Shown: positions 54,315-63,785 of the stretch, in pieces
How positions within the stretch are numbered: the first letter of the stretch is position 1
Layout: each line of letters opens with the position of its first letter
Source of the DNA: an uncultured Sulfolobales archaeon
Lineage (GTDB): Archaea > Thermoproteota > Thermoprotei_A > Sulfolobales > Acidilobaceae
DNA length: 64,000 nt
Assembly: GCA_937921695.1 (NCBI GenBank)
Contig: CAKZTZ010000024.1
Span: forward strand, 1-64,000
Direction: 5' to 3'
Translations under genes and position numbers: made by a program
The notes under the pieces: model-generated
Seen by the model: the letters and a program-made list of their open reading frames with translations, nothing else
Databases searched by the model: none
What the model was told of the DNA's origin: nothing

Positions 54315-55481
54315 GTGGCTGGTTTGGAGGAGCTCTTCGACAAACTAGAGCCTAAGAGTCCAGGCCAGGAGGAGCTTAAGAAGGCCCTACTTTCAGGTAA
54401 GGATTTGATAGGCGTCTTCGGCCCCACGGGGACTGGTAAAAGCCTCTTCTCCATAGCTTACGGTCTCTCAGCTGTCTATAGGGGTAAGTTTAAGAGGCTA
54501 GTACTCTCTAGGCCCATAGTTGACGTTGTTACTGGGAAGGAGATAACGTTGTTTAGCGAGCCTGAGACTTATGTTAAGCTAGCTTCAGAATATTTGAGGG
54601 ACATACTCGCGGGTTTCGCTGAAGAGAAGCTTCTAAGGGAAGCCCTAGACTCTGGGAGGCTCGTGCTAGCAGACCCACACTTCCTTAGGGGGAGGACTTT
54701 CGACGATTCAGTTATAGTCTTGGATGATGCTCAGAGCGTGCCTGCTGAGACTATAGTTGAGATAGTGACGAGGATGGGGAGGAATAGTAGGCTCATAATA
54801 GCTGGAGATCCAATATTCCAGAGGACTTCAGAGCCTTGGAGGGGGGGCGCTAACCTAGCTAGGGAAATACTCTTGGGCGAGGAGACGGCTATAGTAGTGG
54901 ATCTAGGGGTTAAAGACATTGTGAGGCCTGGAGCCCTTAGGGGGGTTAAACTACTCCTAGAACTCCACATGAGGAAGAGGGAGCTTGACGATGTTGAGAA
55001 GAGGGTCAAAGATATTTCCAGGGGTCACGCTCCAGACGCGGATATAATAACGGTAGTTAATATGGCAGAGCCTAAGAAGAGGTGGGATATAGCGGGTGAT
55101 CACGCCCCCGACGCTTTGATAGTAGTTAAGGAAGGCCATCTAGGTAGAATAATAGGTGTTGGGGGGGAGAGAATACAGAGTATAGAGAAGGAGGCTGGGT
55201 TAAAACTTAGAGTAATCCAGCTAACGCTAGACCTAAAAGAACTAGTGAGGGCAGTACATCCAGTATCGTGGATATACAAGCACATAGTAGACTTCGACTT
55301 TGCAGGCAACACGTTGAAACTCGTAGTAGCAAGGGAGGGCATGGGGGCAATGCTCGGCCAGAGAGGCTCTCATATAAGGTTTGTGAACGAAGTGTTCAAG
55401 AAGCTTATGGGCGTTGAAGTCCACGTGGCTGAGGCTCCTGAAGAGCGTAGGGAGAGGCGTGAGGGGAGGAGGAAACGCTAA
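54315..55481 (+). CDS. PhoH-like ATPase with C-terminal KH domains
   Basis: 388 residues. PhoH-type ATPase: Walker A GVFGPTGTGKSLFS (~33), Walker B VIVLDDAQSVP (~135), IIAGDPIFQRTSE sensor. C-terminal KH motifs: GRIIGVGGERIQSIEKEAG (~275) and AMLGQRGSHIRFVNEVFKK (~345). Predicted RNA-binding ATPase, perhaps in RNA processing. Basic tail RRERREGRRKR. GTG start. Its stop overlaps the next convergent gene by four bases. Confidence 0.88.
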   Translation: MAGLEELFDKLEPKSPGQEELKKALLSGKDLIGVFGPTGTGKSLFSIAYGLSAVYRGKFKRLVLSRPIVDVVTGKEITLFSEPETYVKLASEYLRDILAGFAEEKLLREALDSGRLVLADPHFLRGRTFDDSVIVLDDAQSVPAETIVEIVTRMGRNSRLIIAGDPIFQRTSEPWRGGANLAREILLGEETAIVVDLGVKDIVRPGALRGVKLLLELHMRKRELDDVEKRVKDISRGHAPDADIITVVNMAEPKKRWDIAGDHAPDALIVVKEGHLGRIIGVGGERIQSIEKEAGLKLRVIQLTLDLKELVRAVHPVSWIYKHIVDFDFAGNTLKLVVAREGMGAMLGQRGSHIRFVNEVFKKLMGVEVHVAEAPEERRERREGRRKR

Positions 55482-55807
55482 TCTTCTTCCTCATATATCT
55501 CCACTAGTATCCTAGCTTTAACTTTATCTGAGGAGAATGGGGGGATATTATCGCCGAAGTCGACCCCGAACACTATGTTATTGCCTAGGTCGTCCGTGAA
55601 CCTTATCTCGGCGATGTAAGATTGTTTGGGGCCTCCCGACTCGATCATTTTAATCATAGACTCGTATATCCTAGATATAGCCATTTGGAACGCTATAGGG
55701 CTACTGAAATCTTCAGGCTTGAGGGTTACAGATACAAGGTTTTTCGCAACCCTTCCCACCCGCGCCGAGCCTTCATAGACTTTAGTTAAACTCTTCTCCC
55801 TATCCAA
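55478..55807 (-). CDS. Conserved-looking crenarchaeal protein of unknown function
   Basis: 109 residues, acidic, no membrane helix. The second half looks like an alternating strand pattern (YIAEIRFTDDLGNNIVFGVDFGDN...KVKARILVEIYEEE) after a helix (FQMAISRIYESMIKMIESG). TTG start. Convergent with the PhoH-like gene and divergent from leuS. I do not recognise the family. Confidence 0.65.
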   Translation of the reverse strand: MDREKSLTKVYEGSARVGRVAKNLVSVTLKPEDFSSPIAFQMAISRIYESMIKMIESGGPKQSYIAEIRFTDDLGNNIVFGVDFGDNIPPFSSDKVKARILVEIYEEED

Positions 55808-55902
55808 AACCCTACACCCCTACATAGCTGTGGGTTTAAGCCTAATTTATTCACATTAAGGTTTTTAAGCTCCAAGTCTAACCCCCTCTAGAGGAACCTC
55901 TG

Positions 55903-58824
55903 GTGAAACCTGTTGGAATTGAGAATAGCAGGCTTGAAATTTACGGGCCTAAAGTCGATAGGAGGCTTGTAGAGAGGCTTAAGAAAATAGAGAGTAAATG
56001 GAGGGAAAAATGGGAGTCGCTCCGCATATTTGAAGCAGACCCCGACCCTTCTAAGCCTAAATTCTTCGTCACATTCCCATACCCCTATGTTAACGCTTAC
56101 CCACACTTAGGGGGGGCTTTTACAATATTAAGGGTTGACGTTACGGCAAGGTTTAAGAGGATGAGAGGGTTTAACGTGCTTTTCGCCCAGGGATGGCATG
56201 CTACTGGGGGTCCAATAGTTTCCGCAGCTCTAAGGGTTAGGGAGGGCGATCCTAGGATTATAAGGGATTTAACTCTCATGGGGGTGGAGAGTGGCGAGAT
56301 CAGTAAATTCTCAAAGCCAGAGTATTGGGTTAAATTCTTTGTAGAGGGATGGAGGGGTGATCTGAAGAATTACGGTATGAGCGTTGACTGGAGGAGGGAG
56401 TTTCACACTACATACCTCAACCCCTACTATAGTAAGTTTATAGAGTGGCAGTACTATAAGCTTAGGGAGAAGGGGTTAGTAGCTAAAGGCGAGCATCCAG
56501 TAGTTTGGTGCCCTAAAGAGTCTAAAGTCGTCGGGGATCATGATAGGCCGGACGAGTATGCGGGCATAAGCCCTGTGGACGCTGTAATAATAAAGTTCAA
56601 GATGAGAGACGGCACTGTAATACCTACTCTAACTTTCAGGCCTGAGACTGTGTTTGGAGTTACTAACATATGGGTTAACCCGGAGGCTACATATGTTATA
56701 GTAGAAGTTGACGGGGAAACATGGGTAATGAGCGAGCACGCTGCTAGGGAGCTTTCGGATCAAAACCGTGAAGCTATAGTTAGGGGTGTTGTTAAGTCGG
56801 GGGAGCTTATAGGTAAGACTGTAGTGAGCCCTGTTGATGGCCGTGAGCTACTCATACTCCCAGCGTCTTTCGTGGACCCGGAGCTTGGCACAGGCATCGT
56901 TATGAGTGTCCCGGCACACGCCCCCTACGACTATGTAGCTCTCAGGGATCTTCAGGGGGATCCTGGGAGAGTTGCTAGATATGGGCTTGACTTTAGTGTT
57001 GTGAATTCTATAAAGCCTATTCAGCTGATTAGGGTTGAGGGGTACTCTGAGCTCCCCGCTAGGGATGCTGTGGAGGCTCGGGGTGTCGAGAGCCAGGATG
57101 ATAGGGTTAAGCTTGAGGAAGCTACTAGGGAAGTATATTCTAGGGAGTTCTATAAAGGCGTCCTACTAGAGGTTACTGGGAGATGGGCTGGTAGGGTTGT
57201 AGCTGAAGTTAAAGATGAGATTGTAGAGTGGCTCGCCTCTAACGGGTTGGCTGTTAAGATTTATACTTTACCCCAAAGGGTGTACTGTAGGTGTGGCTCT
57301 AGGACTCACGTTAAGATAGTTAGGGATCAATGGTTCCTCCTCTATAGTGATCCTAAGTGGAAAGCTCTAGCTAGGGAGGCTCTAGACTCTATGACTATTT
57401 ATCCTGGGGAGGCTAAGAGTGAAATGGCTAAAATGATAGAATGGCTTAGAGACTGGGCTTTCACACATAAAGGCGAGCTGGGCACTAGGCTACCCTGGGA
57501 TCCAGAGTGGGTTATAGAGAGTCTCAGCGACTCAACAATATACATGGCTTACTACACTATAGCTAAATACCTTCAGAACCCAGATAAGTATGGCCTGCGC
57601 CCCGAGCAGCTTAAGCCTGAGTTTTTCGACTACATATTCCTAGACATAGGGTCTCTCGAGGAAGTGTCTAAGTCTACCGGGATACCTTCAAGCCTCATAG
57701 AAGATATGAAGAGAGAGTTCCAATACTGGTACCCCGTAGATCTTAGAGTTAGCGGGAAAGACCTCATGTATAACCACCTAGTATTCTTCATATTCCACCA
57801 TGCAGTCATATTTCCGAGGAAACTATGGCCTAGAGCTATCAGCGTCAACGGGTTCATAAACGTTGGGGGAGAGAAGATGAGTAAGAGTAAAGGCAACTTC
57901 ATACTCTTAAGGGAAGCCCTGGAATGGTGGGGGGCGGATGCTACAAGGTGGGCTGAGATAATGGCTGGGGCTGACGCCACCCTCGAAGACCCCAACTTCG
58001 ACCCTAGAATGGCGGACTCCGCTGTCGAGGAGCTCAACAGGTGGCTCGATTTCGCGATAGAGAACTACGGCAAGGGGAGAGACTACAGGATGAGGATAGA
58101 CTACTGGTTTGAGGGGGTTATAAACCAGGCTATTAGGAGAGTCACGGAACTCATGGAATCCACTATGTATAAGAGCGCCCTGCAGGAAGCTTACTACAAC
58201 CTCCAATCAAAGTTTAAATGGTATCTTAAAAGAGCCGGGACCCCCAACAGGGAAGTTCTAAAGAAGTTCATAGAAGTCCAGACACTACTAATAGCCCCCG
58301 TAGCGCCCCACGTAGCTGACGAGGTCTGGGAAGCTATAGGGAAAGGAAGCCTAGCCTCCACCCACCCCTGGCCTGAAGCCGACGAGTCCAAGATAAAGCC
58401 TGAGCTCGACGTTGCCGAGGAAATAGTGAGGAGGGTTCTCGAAGACTGTAGGGAAGTCCTGAGGCTCGTGAAGCAGGCTGGAAAAGTGACTGTAACTGTA
58501 GCTGCCAGGTGGAAGTATGACTTGGCTTTTAAAGTTAAGAGAGAAGTGGAAACAGGAACCCCTCTAAGGGAAGCTATTAGGAAAGCTTTGAAAGCCGTCG
58601 GAGACGTTAGAGAAGCTTCAAACACCGCCCAGATAATAGCCAGGAACCCCGACATCTTAAACGTTCTAGTTGAGAGAGACCTAGAATACGGTACTTTAAA
58701 GGAGGCTGAAGAATTCTTATCGAGAGAGCTCGGGGTCAAAGTCTATGTTGACGTGGAGGAGGAGAGTAGCTCTCCTAAGAAGCGTGTGGCCGTGCCTGGG
58801 AGGCCCGCAATATATGTTGAGTAG
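55903..58824 (+). CDS. leuS: Leucyl-tRNA synthetase (archaeal type)
   Basis: 973 residues. HIGH-like YPYVNAYPHLGGAFT (HLGG, ~68), editing domain (TFRPETVFGVTNIWVNP, GTGIVMSVPAHAPYDY), zinc-like CRCGSRTHVKIVRDQWF, KMSKS as GGEKMSKSKGN (~658), then anticodon domain. Archaeal/eukaryotic LeuRS type with a C-terminal extension. GTG start. Confidence 0.97.
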   Translation: MKPVGIENSRLEIYGPKVDRRLVERLKKIESKWREKWESLRIFEADPDPSKPKFFVTFPYPYVNAYPHLGGAFTILRVDVTARFKRMRGFNVLFAQGWHATGGPIVSAALRVREGDPRIIRDLTLMGVESGEISKFSKPEYWVKFFVEGWRGDLKNYGMSVDWRREFHTTYLNPYYSKFIEWQYYKLREKGLVAKGEHPVVWCPKESKVVGDHDRPDEYAGISPVDAVIIKFKMRDGTVIPTLTFRPETVFGVTNIWVNPEATYVIVEVDGETWVMSEHAARELSDQNREAIVRGVVKSGELIGKTVVSPVDGRELLILPASFVDPELGTGIVMSVPAHAPYDYVALRDLQGDPGRVARYGLDFSVVNSIKPIQLIRVEGYSELPARDAVEARGVESQDDRVKLEEATREVYSREFYKGVLLEVTGRWAGRVVAEVKDEIVEWLASNGLAVKIYTLPQRVYCRCGSRTHVKIVRDQWFLLYSDPKWKALAREALDSMTIYPGEAKSEMAKMIEWLRDWAFTHKGELGTRLPWDPEWVIESLSDSTIYMAYYTIAKYLQNPDKYGLRPEQLKPEFFDYIFLDIGSLEEVSKSTGIPSSLIEDMKREFQYWYPVDLRVSGKDLMYNHLVFFIFHHAVIFPRKLWPRAISVNGFINVGGEKMSKSKGNFILLREALEWWGADATRWAEIMAGADATLEDPNFDPRMADSAVEELNRWLDFAIENYGKGRDYRMRIDYWFEGVINQAIRRVTELMESTMYKSALQEAYYNLQSKFKWYLKRAGTPNREVLKKFIEVQTLLIAPVAPHVADEVWEAIGKGSLASTHPWPEADESKIKPELDVAEEIVRRVLEDCREVLRLVKQAGKVTVTVAARWKYDLAFKVKREVETGTPLREAIRKALKAVGDVREASNTAQIIARNPDILNVLVERDLEYGTLKEAEEFLSRELGVKVYVDVEEESSSPKKRVAVPGRPAIYVE

Positions 58825-58855
58825 TCGAAGTTAACAGTTTAAACTCTATAACCGT

Positions 58856-59236
58856 TTAAGCTTGGGCTCCGGAGCTAGGTTTTTCCTCGACACTCTTTTT
58901 ATAAACATACCTATGTATGTAGCCGCATGCGGAGCATCTCACAACTATATATCTATGTTTTCTACTCTGGCTCCTGACTCTAACTGTTGCTGTTATGCCT
59001 GGTATTAGGGGTATGTTGCAGTTTTTGCAGAGGCTTCTTTTTAAGGGTTTTGGGGGTCTTATTCTCGTTCTTTTACCCATTTCTCTTATGTAGTTTCCTA
59101 GTTTTCTGGCGTATTCTTGTTCTCCTTTTTTGACGCTGTCTATTGCGATCTTATATATTATGTTCATTCTCTGTTTTATGAGGTCTCTATATTTCTCTTT
59201 AAGCCTGTTCTGTCTCCGGGGCTTGTTCTTCTTCAA
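58856..59236 (-). CDS. rnp4: RNase P protein component 4 (Rpp21/Rpr2)
   Basis: 126 residues. Helical N-terminus rich in Lys/Arg, then a zinc ribbon [11 protein letters not shown]...[12 protein letters not shown], as in archaeal Rpp21. It works with Rpp29 on the RNase P RNA specificity domain in tRNA 5' processing. TTG start; 38-base overlap with the end of the ligase gene suggests translational coupling. Confidence 0.92.
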   Translation of the reverse strand: MKKNKPRRQNRLKEKYRDLIKQRMNIIYKIAIDSVKKGEQEYARKLGNYIREMGKRTRIRPPKPLKRSLCKNCNIPLIPGITATVRVRSQSRKHRYIVVRCSACGYIHRYVYKKSVEEKPSSGAQA

Positions 59237-61007
59237 TTTTCTTCAGCTGCCTTCTATACATTTCTATTATCTCATCTTCTGTTGTAGCATCTTCAGGGCT
59301 TTTATCAGGCCTCCACCTTATGAACCTCGGGAATCTTATTGATACTCCTACGCCAGCCCTTATCTTGTCGATGCCGCATGTGTGTGTTGGCGATAGTGTT
59401 AGCTCCGCTCCCAGTACTTCAGCAACATATACGGGGTTTACCCATACATCCGGTTTTAGCTTAGAGTCTACCCTCGGATGTTTATGTTTAATTATGTGTT
59501 GTTTAAGCATTTCATTCATGTTATCCAACTCCTCATCCGTGAAGCCTGTGGCCATTTTACATACTGTTTTGAAAACATCTGCCTTAGGGTCGTAGGCCGC
59601 CATTAGGAGGCTGCTGAGCTTCCCTCCCCTCTTGCCTTTACCGTAGAATGCCCCCACAACTACTAGGTCTACAGTGTCAGCCATTTCGCTCTTATAATCT
59701 CTCTTATACTTGATCCAGAGCCATCCTCTAGCCCCGGCTACGTAGAAGCTTTCATTGTGAACAGCTTTAACCATAACCCCCTCGGCGCCTTCCGAGACAG
59801 CTTCTAGGAAGAACTTGTTTAGACTCTCAGGGTCTTCAATCTCAACGTAGTTAGCTATAGCCCAGTTATCGGATTCCACTACCATCTCTTCTAAAGCCTT
59901 CCTCCTCTCTGGTAAGAGTTTATCTGTTAAGTCTTCGCCGTCCCTGTAGAGGGCGTCGAACAAGAATACTTTTACAGGGATCTCCTTAGCTATCCTCTCT
60001 ACTTCATGCTTCCTCTTCCTGTGCATGAGCTCCTGGAATGGTTTAAGCTCCCCAGTCTCGGGGTCGTAAGCTACTATTTCACCCTCCACTATGGCTTTTC
60101 CAGCTTTTAAGCCTTCCTTGGCCATCTCTACAACGTCCGGGTATCTGAAGGTTATGTTTTCAAGCCTCCTAGAGAATATTGTGACCCTCTCCCCATCTTT
60201 ATGTATCTGAGCCCTCTCTCCATCATACTTATACTCTACTATAGCTTTCATCCCAGCTTTCTCTAGGATCTCCCCAGGATCTTTACCCCTCTCAGCTAGC
60301 ATAGGCCTTATAGGGACCCCCACGACAGGGGTTATCTTAGCTAGGGCTTCAACACCTTCGCCAGCAACGATCCTAGCTATCATCCCCAGGTCAGCCCTCA
60401 AATTATAAGCCCTCTCAACTATAGGCCTACTCTGAGCCCCCCCACCAAAAGCCACAGATAAGGCGTCCAACACAGTAGCATCGCCAACCCCCAGCCTAAG
60501 CCTTCCCTCGACAAACCTCACAATATACTTAGCCTCTAGAGGCTCAGCATCCACCAGGAGCCCGGACACTAGCCTTATCTTAACATCCCTACTACCCTCG
60601 CCAGTAGCATAAGCTATCTTCAGCAGGGAATCGAAAACCCTGGAAACAGTAAGCTTACCTTTAACCCCCGCGAAAGCTAGTAAGCCAGCCTTCTTATCCT
60701 GAAACTGCCTCGCAAGCTTCTCAGCAACCTCCCCCAAGTCTCCAACAGACTTAGACAGCTTAACTACGGAATCCTCGCTAACCCTATAAGCTGAACTTAT
60801 AGCTTTAATGAGAAACTTCTCCCCAACACCAAGCTCTGGAATCCCCTTCCAATCAGGCCCCAGCTTCCCCTGTATCAAATAGACGACTTTATCTATAACC
60901 TCTACCGGAGTATCTTTAAACAGCTTAACGAGAATTAAAGTCAGCTGGGTCCTCGCAGTTATCCTCTCTAGAGCTTGAAAAGTCTCAGCAACCTCCCTAA
61001 ACTCCAT
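59199..61007 (-). CDS. lig: ATP-dependent DNA ligase
   Basis: About 602 residues. Motif [13 protein letters not shown] (adenylated Lys, ~250); motif [14 protein letters not shown] region, [33 protein letters not shown]-terminal OB fold [22 protein letters not shown]-terminal DNA-binding domain complete. It seals nicks in replication and repair. The track start is 61037; M at 61007 ([10 protein letters not shown]) matches the family opening, and a TATA-like box overlaps 61040-61050, so I use 61007. Confidence 0.97.
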   Translation of the reverse strand: MEFREVAETFQALERITARTQLTLILVKLFKDTPVEVIDKVVYLIQGKLGPDWKGIPELGVGEKFLIKAISSAYRVSEDSVVKLSKSVGDLGEVAEKLARQFQDKKAGLLAFAGVKGKLTVSRVFDSLLKIAYATGEGSRDVKIRLVSGLLVDAEPLEAKYIVRFVEGRLRLGVGDATVLDALSVAFGGGAQSRPIVERAYNLRADLGMIARIVAGEGVEALAKITPVVGVPIRPMLAERGKDPGEILEKAGMKAIVEYKYDGERAQIHKDGERVTIFSRRLENITFRYPDVVEMAKEGLKAGKAIVEGEIVAYDPETGELKPFQELMHRKRKHEVERIAKEIPVKVFLFDALYRDGEDLTDKLLPERRKALEEMVVESDNWAIANYVEIEDPESLNKFFLEAVSEGAEGVMVKAVHNESFYVAGARGWLWIKYKRDYKSEMADTVDLVVVGAFYGKGKRGGKLSSLLMAAYDPKADVFKTVCKMATGFTDEELDNMNEMLKQHIIKHKHPRVDSKLKPDVWVNPVYVAEVLGAELTLSPTHTCGIDKIRAGVGVSIRFPRFIRWRPDKSPEDATTEDEIIEMYRRQLKKIEEEQAPETEQA

Positions 61008-61371
61008 ATCCCTAGCTCGAGCCAAGCTCAATCCCATTTAATATGTTAGTTGTAAAGGTTTTTAACGTGATAGGCGTGGAAACTTTTAAGCATCGGAAAC
61101 ACCCGGAATAAAGGGTTTGAGACCTAGCTGTGAGGAGGCTGCTTAGGCTGAGCGGTGACGAGGGGTTGCAAGCTCCGAGTAAACCTTTAAATGGGGAAAG
61201 TTTAGGGGGATGATAGGGCCGACATAGTCTGAGGCCTGAGAGGCCGTTGACGTGGGGTCAATGGTTTGACCTTGGTTTAGCTGTGAGGGGTCTCCCTGTG
61301 AATATTTTAGCTTAGATTGTTATATAAACTTTGAAGTCTTCCCCGTTTCTCTGGAGGGTTTTTGGGTTTCT
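61008..61371. other. Gene-free interval upstream of lig, possible C/D-box sRNA
   Basis: Besides the minus-strand lig promoter, a TATA-like CCTTTAAATG (about 61180-61190) points rightward. About 25 bases downstream is GATGATAG (61209-61216, C-box-like), 12 bases later CTGA (61229-61232, D'-like), then TGAGAGG. A clear second D box is missing, so a C/D guide RNA at about 61205-61265 is only a possibility. No ORF is supported. Confidence 0.3.
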
Positions 61372-61785
61372 CTATTCCCTTATCCCTTTATACCTTACTC
61401 TTGTTACTTTTATCTTATATCTTGTTTTTAGGATTTTCTGGATTGCGTAGTCGTCTGTGGCTACTGTTATGTTTATGTTTTGGTCTTTTAGTTGGAGTGC
61501 TAGGGCTATTATTGTTTTGTCTGTTTCGCTTAATCTAGTTTTTTCCAGGGTTTCTTCGACTTTACCTATGTACTCAGTCTTCGGGTCTACTATTTCTATT
61601 CTCCCAGACTCTAATAGCCTCTCTAGCCTCTCCCTGCTTTCCGCATCTTTTACCTCCTCTATTACTCTTGTTGTTGTGTAGCATTTGACTGGAGTCATTA
61701 GTGGTAGGCCTGCTATTATGGCTCCCGTGTCTAGTATTAGGGCTTCTCTACCAGTATGTGAGTATTCTCGTGTGGAGGCGTTCAT
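61372..61785 (-). CDS. Nob1-like PIN endonuclease
   Basis: 137 residues. ALILDTGAIIAGLPL (catalytic Asp ~20), TTRVIEEVKDAESRERLERL (Glu), LSETDKTIIALALQL and ATDDYAIQKI (Asp pair) match the PIN domain of archaeal Nob1, which matures the 3' end of 16S rRNA. The zinc ribbon found in many Nob1 proteins is absent. It overlaps the NAD kinase end by 38 bases. Confidence 0.82.
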   Translation of the reverse strand: MNASTREYSHTGREALILDTGAIIAGLPLMTPVKCYTTTRVIEEVKDAESRERLERLLESGRIEIVDPKTEYIGKVEETLEKTRLSETDKTIIALALQLKDQNINITVATDDYAIQKILKTRYKIKVTRVRYKGIRE

Positions 61786-62590
61786 AGAAGTTCTCCCACC
61801 ACCTGAACCTTGCTATTCTAGCTTTGGAGGCACACCTCTTAACGGCTACCACGCTGCCCGGCGTAGCTTCCCCGAAGACTTCACCATCTAGGCTTAAGTA
61901 GGCTTCATTACTTTGGGGAGATAATGTCACCTCTACTAGGGAGTCGCCCGGCGCAACCACAGGCCTCATGTGTAGCTGCACTGGATTCAGGGGGGTTATA
62001 ATCATAATGTCGAGCCTTGGATCCACTATGGGGCCCCCGGCGCTTAAACTATAGGCAGTACTACCTAGTGTAGTCGACACTATTACCCCGTCCCCGTCTA
62101 CTCTCATAGCGTCATATCCGTCTATAGAAACGCTCAGCCTAATCATCCTCGCCATCTTAGATACTATTACAGCATCGTTGAGCACGCAAGCTATAATATT
62201 ACCGTTCAAGTAAACGCCCTGCTTAGGGTACTCTACGACCTTATAGTCCCCCCTAATGAAATCCCTAACCCTCTCTTCAACCTCGTACCTTTCAACGTCA
62301 AGGAGGAAGCCCCTCTTCCCTGCCCTCACAGCCATTATAATGGGGCTCTTATCGCCCAGCCTTAAAACAGCCCTTAAGAGGGTCCCATCACCCCCCACAA
62401 CTATAAGCTTCCCTGGGACCTCTCCTGAAAGGCTGAATTTAGGGTATCCTGAGAGGCTCTCATAGTCTACGCTAGACTCGACAAATATTTTAACATCGAG
62501 CTCCTCCAAAACCTTAACAGCCCTGATTGCAGCCTCCTCAGCCCAGACACTTCCACGTTTAACCACTAGCCCTACAGCCTCGCCCGACAC
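61748..62590 (-). CDS. ppnK: NAD kinase
   Basis: 280 residues. GGDGTLLRAV (~67; catalytic Asp), LNDAVIV (NE/D motif ~135), STTLGSTAYSLSAGGPIVDP (~165-185) and TPLNPVQLH are the family's blocks. It phosphorylates NAD+ to NADP+. GTG start. Followed by the Nob1-like gene with overlap. Confidence 0.96.
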   Translation of the reverse strand: MSGEAVGLVVKRGSVWAEEAAIRAVKVLEELDVKIFVESSVDYESLSGYPKFSLSGEVPGKLIVVGGDGTLLRAVLRLGDKSPIIMAVRAGKRGFLLDVERYEVEERVRDFIRGDYKVVEYPKQGVYLNGNIIACVLNDAVIVSKMARMIRLSVSIDGYDAMRVDGDGVIVSTTLGSTAYSLSAGGPIVDPRLDIMIITPLNPVQLHMRPVVAPGDSLVEVTLSPQSNEAYLSLDGEVFGEATPGSVVAVKRCASKARIARFRWWENFYERLHTRILTYW

Positions 62591-62644
62591 TGGGGATCCT
62601 CCAGTTATTATTCGAACGTGTTAAAGTAAAATAACGTTACTAGT

Positions 62645-63088
62645 CTAAGCCAAACGGTAAACCATGAGGGTAACATTGAGCTCTAAACCCTTGGAGAGCC
62701 TAGAAACAAGATCCCTCCTAAGATCTAAAGCAGACTTTGAAGCCCTAACCATCACAGTCTCAGGACCCACATAGGAAGACCTCCTAAAAACCATCCTAAC
62801 AGGGTCGCTCATAGATAAAAGCGGAGACCCCCAACCAACAACAGAGTCGCAAACACCGCCCGAACATAGAACAGCTACTATGACGGAGTCATCACTACTG
62901 GCAGCCTCAATAAACCACCTAGGAATATCAGCAGCCGCAGCCTCACTCTTAACACCAATAATACAGTCACCCCTAGGGGTCAAGAAATCCTCCCTAGTAA
63001 TCTCAAAAGTCCCCCTATGAGTAGCCCTAACATTAACATGACCCCAAGCCCTAAAACTAAAACCCCTAACAGGAACCTCCACAACCAA
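62645..63088 (-). CDS. DUF371-family protein
   Basis: 147 residues. FRAWGHVNVRATHRGTFEI, TPRGDCIIGVKSE, GWGSPLLSMSDPVRMVFRRSSYV and ALDLRRDLVSRL are DUF371 hallmarks, a short archaeal family with no assigned function. TTG start. Upstream of NAD kinase on the same strand with a 54-base gap. Confidence 0.85.
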   Translation of the reverse strand: MVVEVPVRGFSFRAWGHVNVRATHRGTFEITREDFLTPRGDCIIGVKSEAAAADIPRWFIEAASSDDSVIVAVLCSGGVCDSVVGWGSPLLSMSDPVRMVFRRSSYVGPETVMVRASKSALDLRRDLVSRLSKGLELNVTLMVYRLA

Positions 63089-63644
63089 CCCCGAGAAACC
63101 AAAAGAACACTATGCAAACAAACCCTAAAACCAGTATCCGATAGCAGGGTTTCAAGGTTATCCGCTACTCAGGTTTATGATGCTTGTGCGTGCGTCTCCG
63201 TATAACAACTCATAAACACGGGGTAAATCCCTCACCTTTGTGTCCTCGCAGTATTAGCCTTAAGCTTTGGCATACAACTATTTGCCCCGTTATAAGTTAT
63301 TTGCCTGAAAGCTTAGCAGTCTTTTGTACTTGAGCATCCCAGGCTCTTTTCGCAAGTGTTCTCTCATGTTTTACAGTTAGGAGTAGCAACAGTTAGTGTA
63401 GAAATCCGCCTTGATCCAAGTGGAACCCTGCCTGCATGAGTTTATTCACCCTAGATTTGCAGAGATTAACGGTTAAGCCCACTTTATGCTATAAAGATCT
63501 TAGCGGATTAGCTTCACAGTTTCCGGGGATTTATGCAAAGCTATGCCTATGTTCTAACTTAGCACTGAAGACGCGGAGACATTCCGGGTTAATCCTCTAT
63601 CTTATAGATGCTTATCTGAATGTATAGTTGCGGAGACCGGGTTT

Positions 63645-63662
63645 ATTCGGCGAATGCCGAAT
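63645..63662. promoter_or_regulatory. Perfect palindrome ATTCGGC-GAAT-GCCGAAT
   Basis: A 7-bp perfect inverted repeat with a 4-base spacer, about 75 bases upstream of the AOR TATA box. Size and symmetry suit an operator for a dimeric regulator; as RNA it could form a hairpin. Its role is unknown. Confidence 0.45.
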
Positions 63663-63733
63663 TTCTTAAAGAGAAGATTATTACCCTTCCGCTAGATTAT
63701 GTAATGATTAGTCAATGGAGAAATTCGTCTAAC

Positions 63734-63780
63734 AAATATAAGTTCTAGAGTGTGGCCATAATATGTGAATTAGTGAGGTG
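63734..63780 (+). promoter_or_regulatory. TATA box and ribosome site of the AOR gene
   Basis: AAATATAAG at 63734-63742 is a good archaeal TATA box; transcription should begin near 63763. GAGGTG at 63775-63780 lies five bases before ATG 63786, a strong Shine-Dalgarno site that fixes the AOR start. Confidence 0.7.
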
Positions 63781-63785
63781 TAATT

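Larger units (their letters stand above)
63089..63785. other. 700-base gene-free interval before the AOR gene
   Basis: No convincing ORF on either strand; the 63-codon track ORF at 63436 has no ribosome site and an ordinary composition. The interval holds a perfect hairpin (63645-63662) and the AOR promoter. The sequence is more AT-rich than its neighbours and may be mostly regulatory or a worn-out gene I cannot recognise. Confidence 0.4.
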
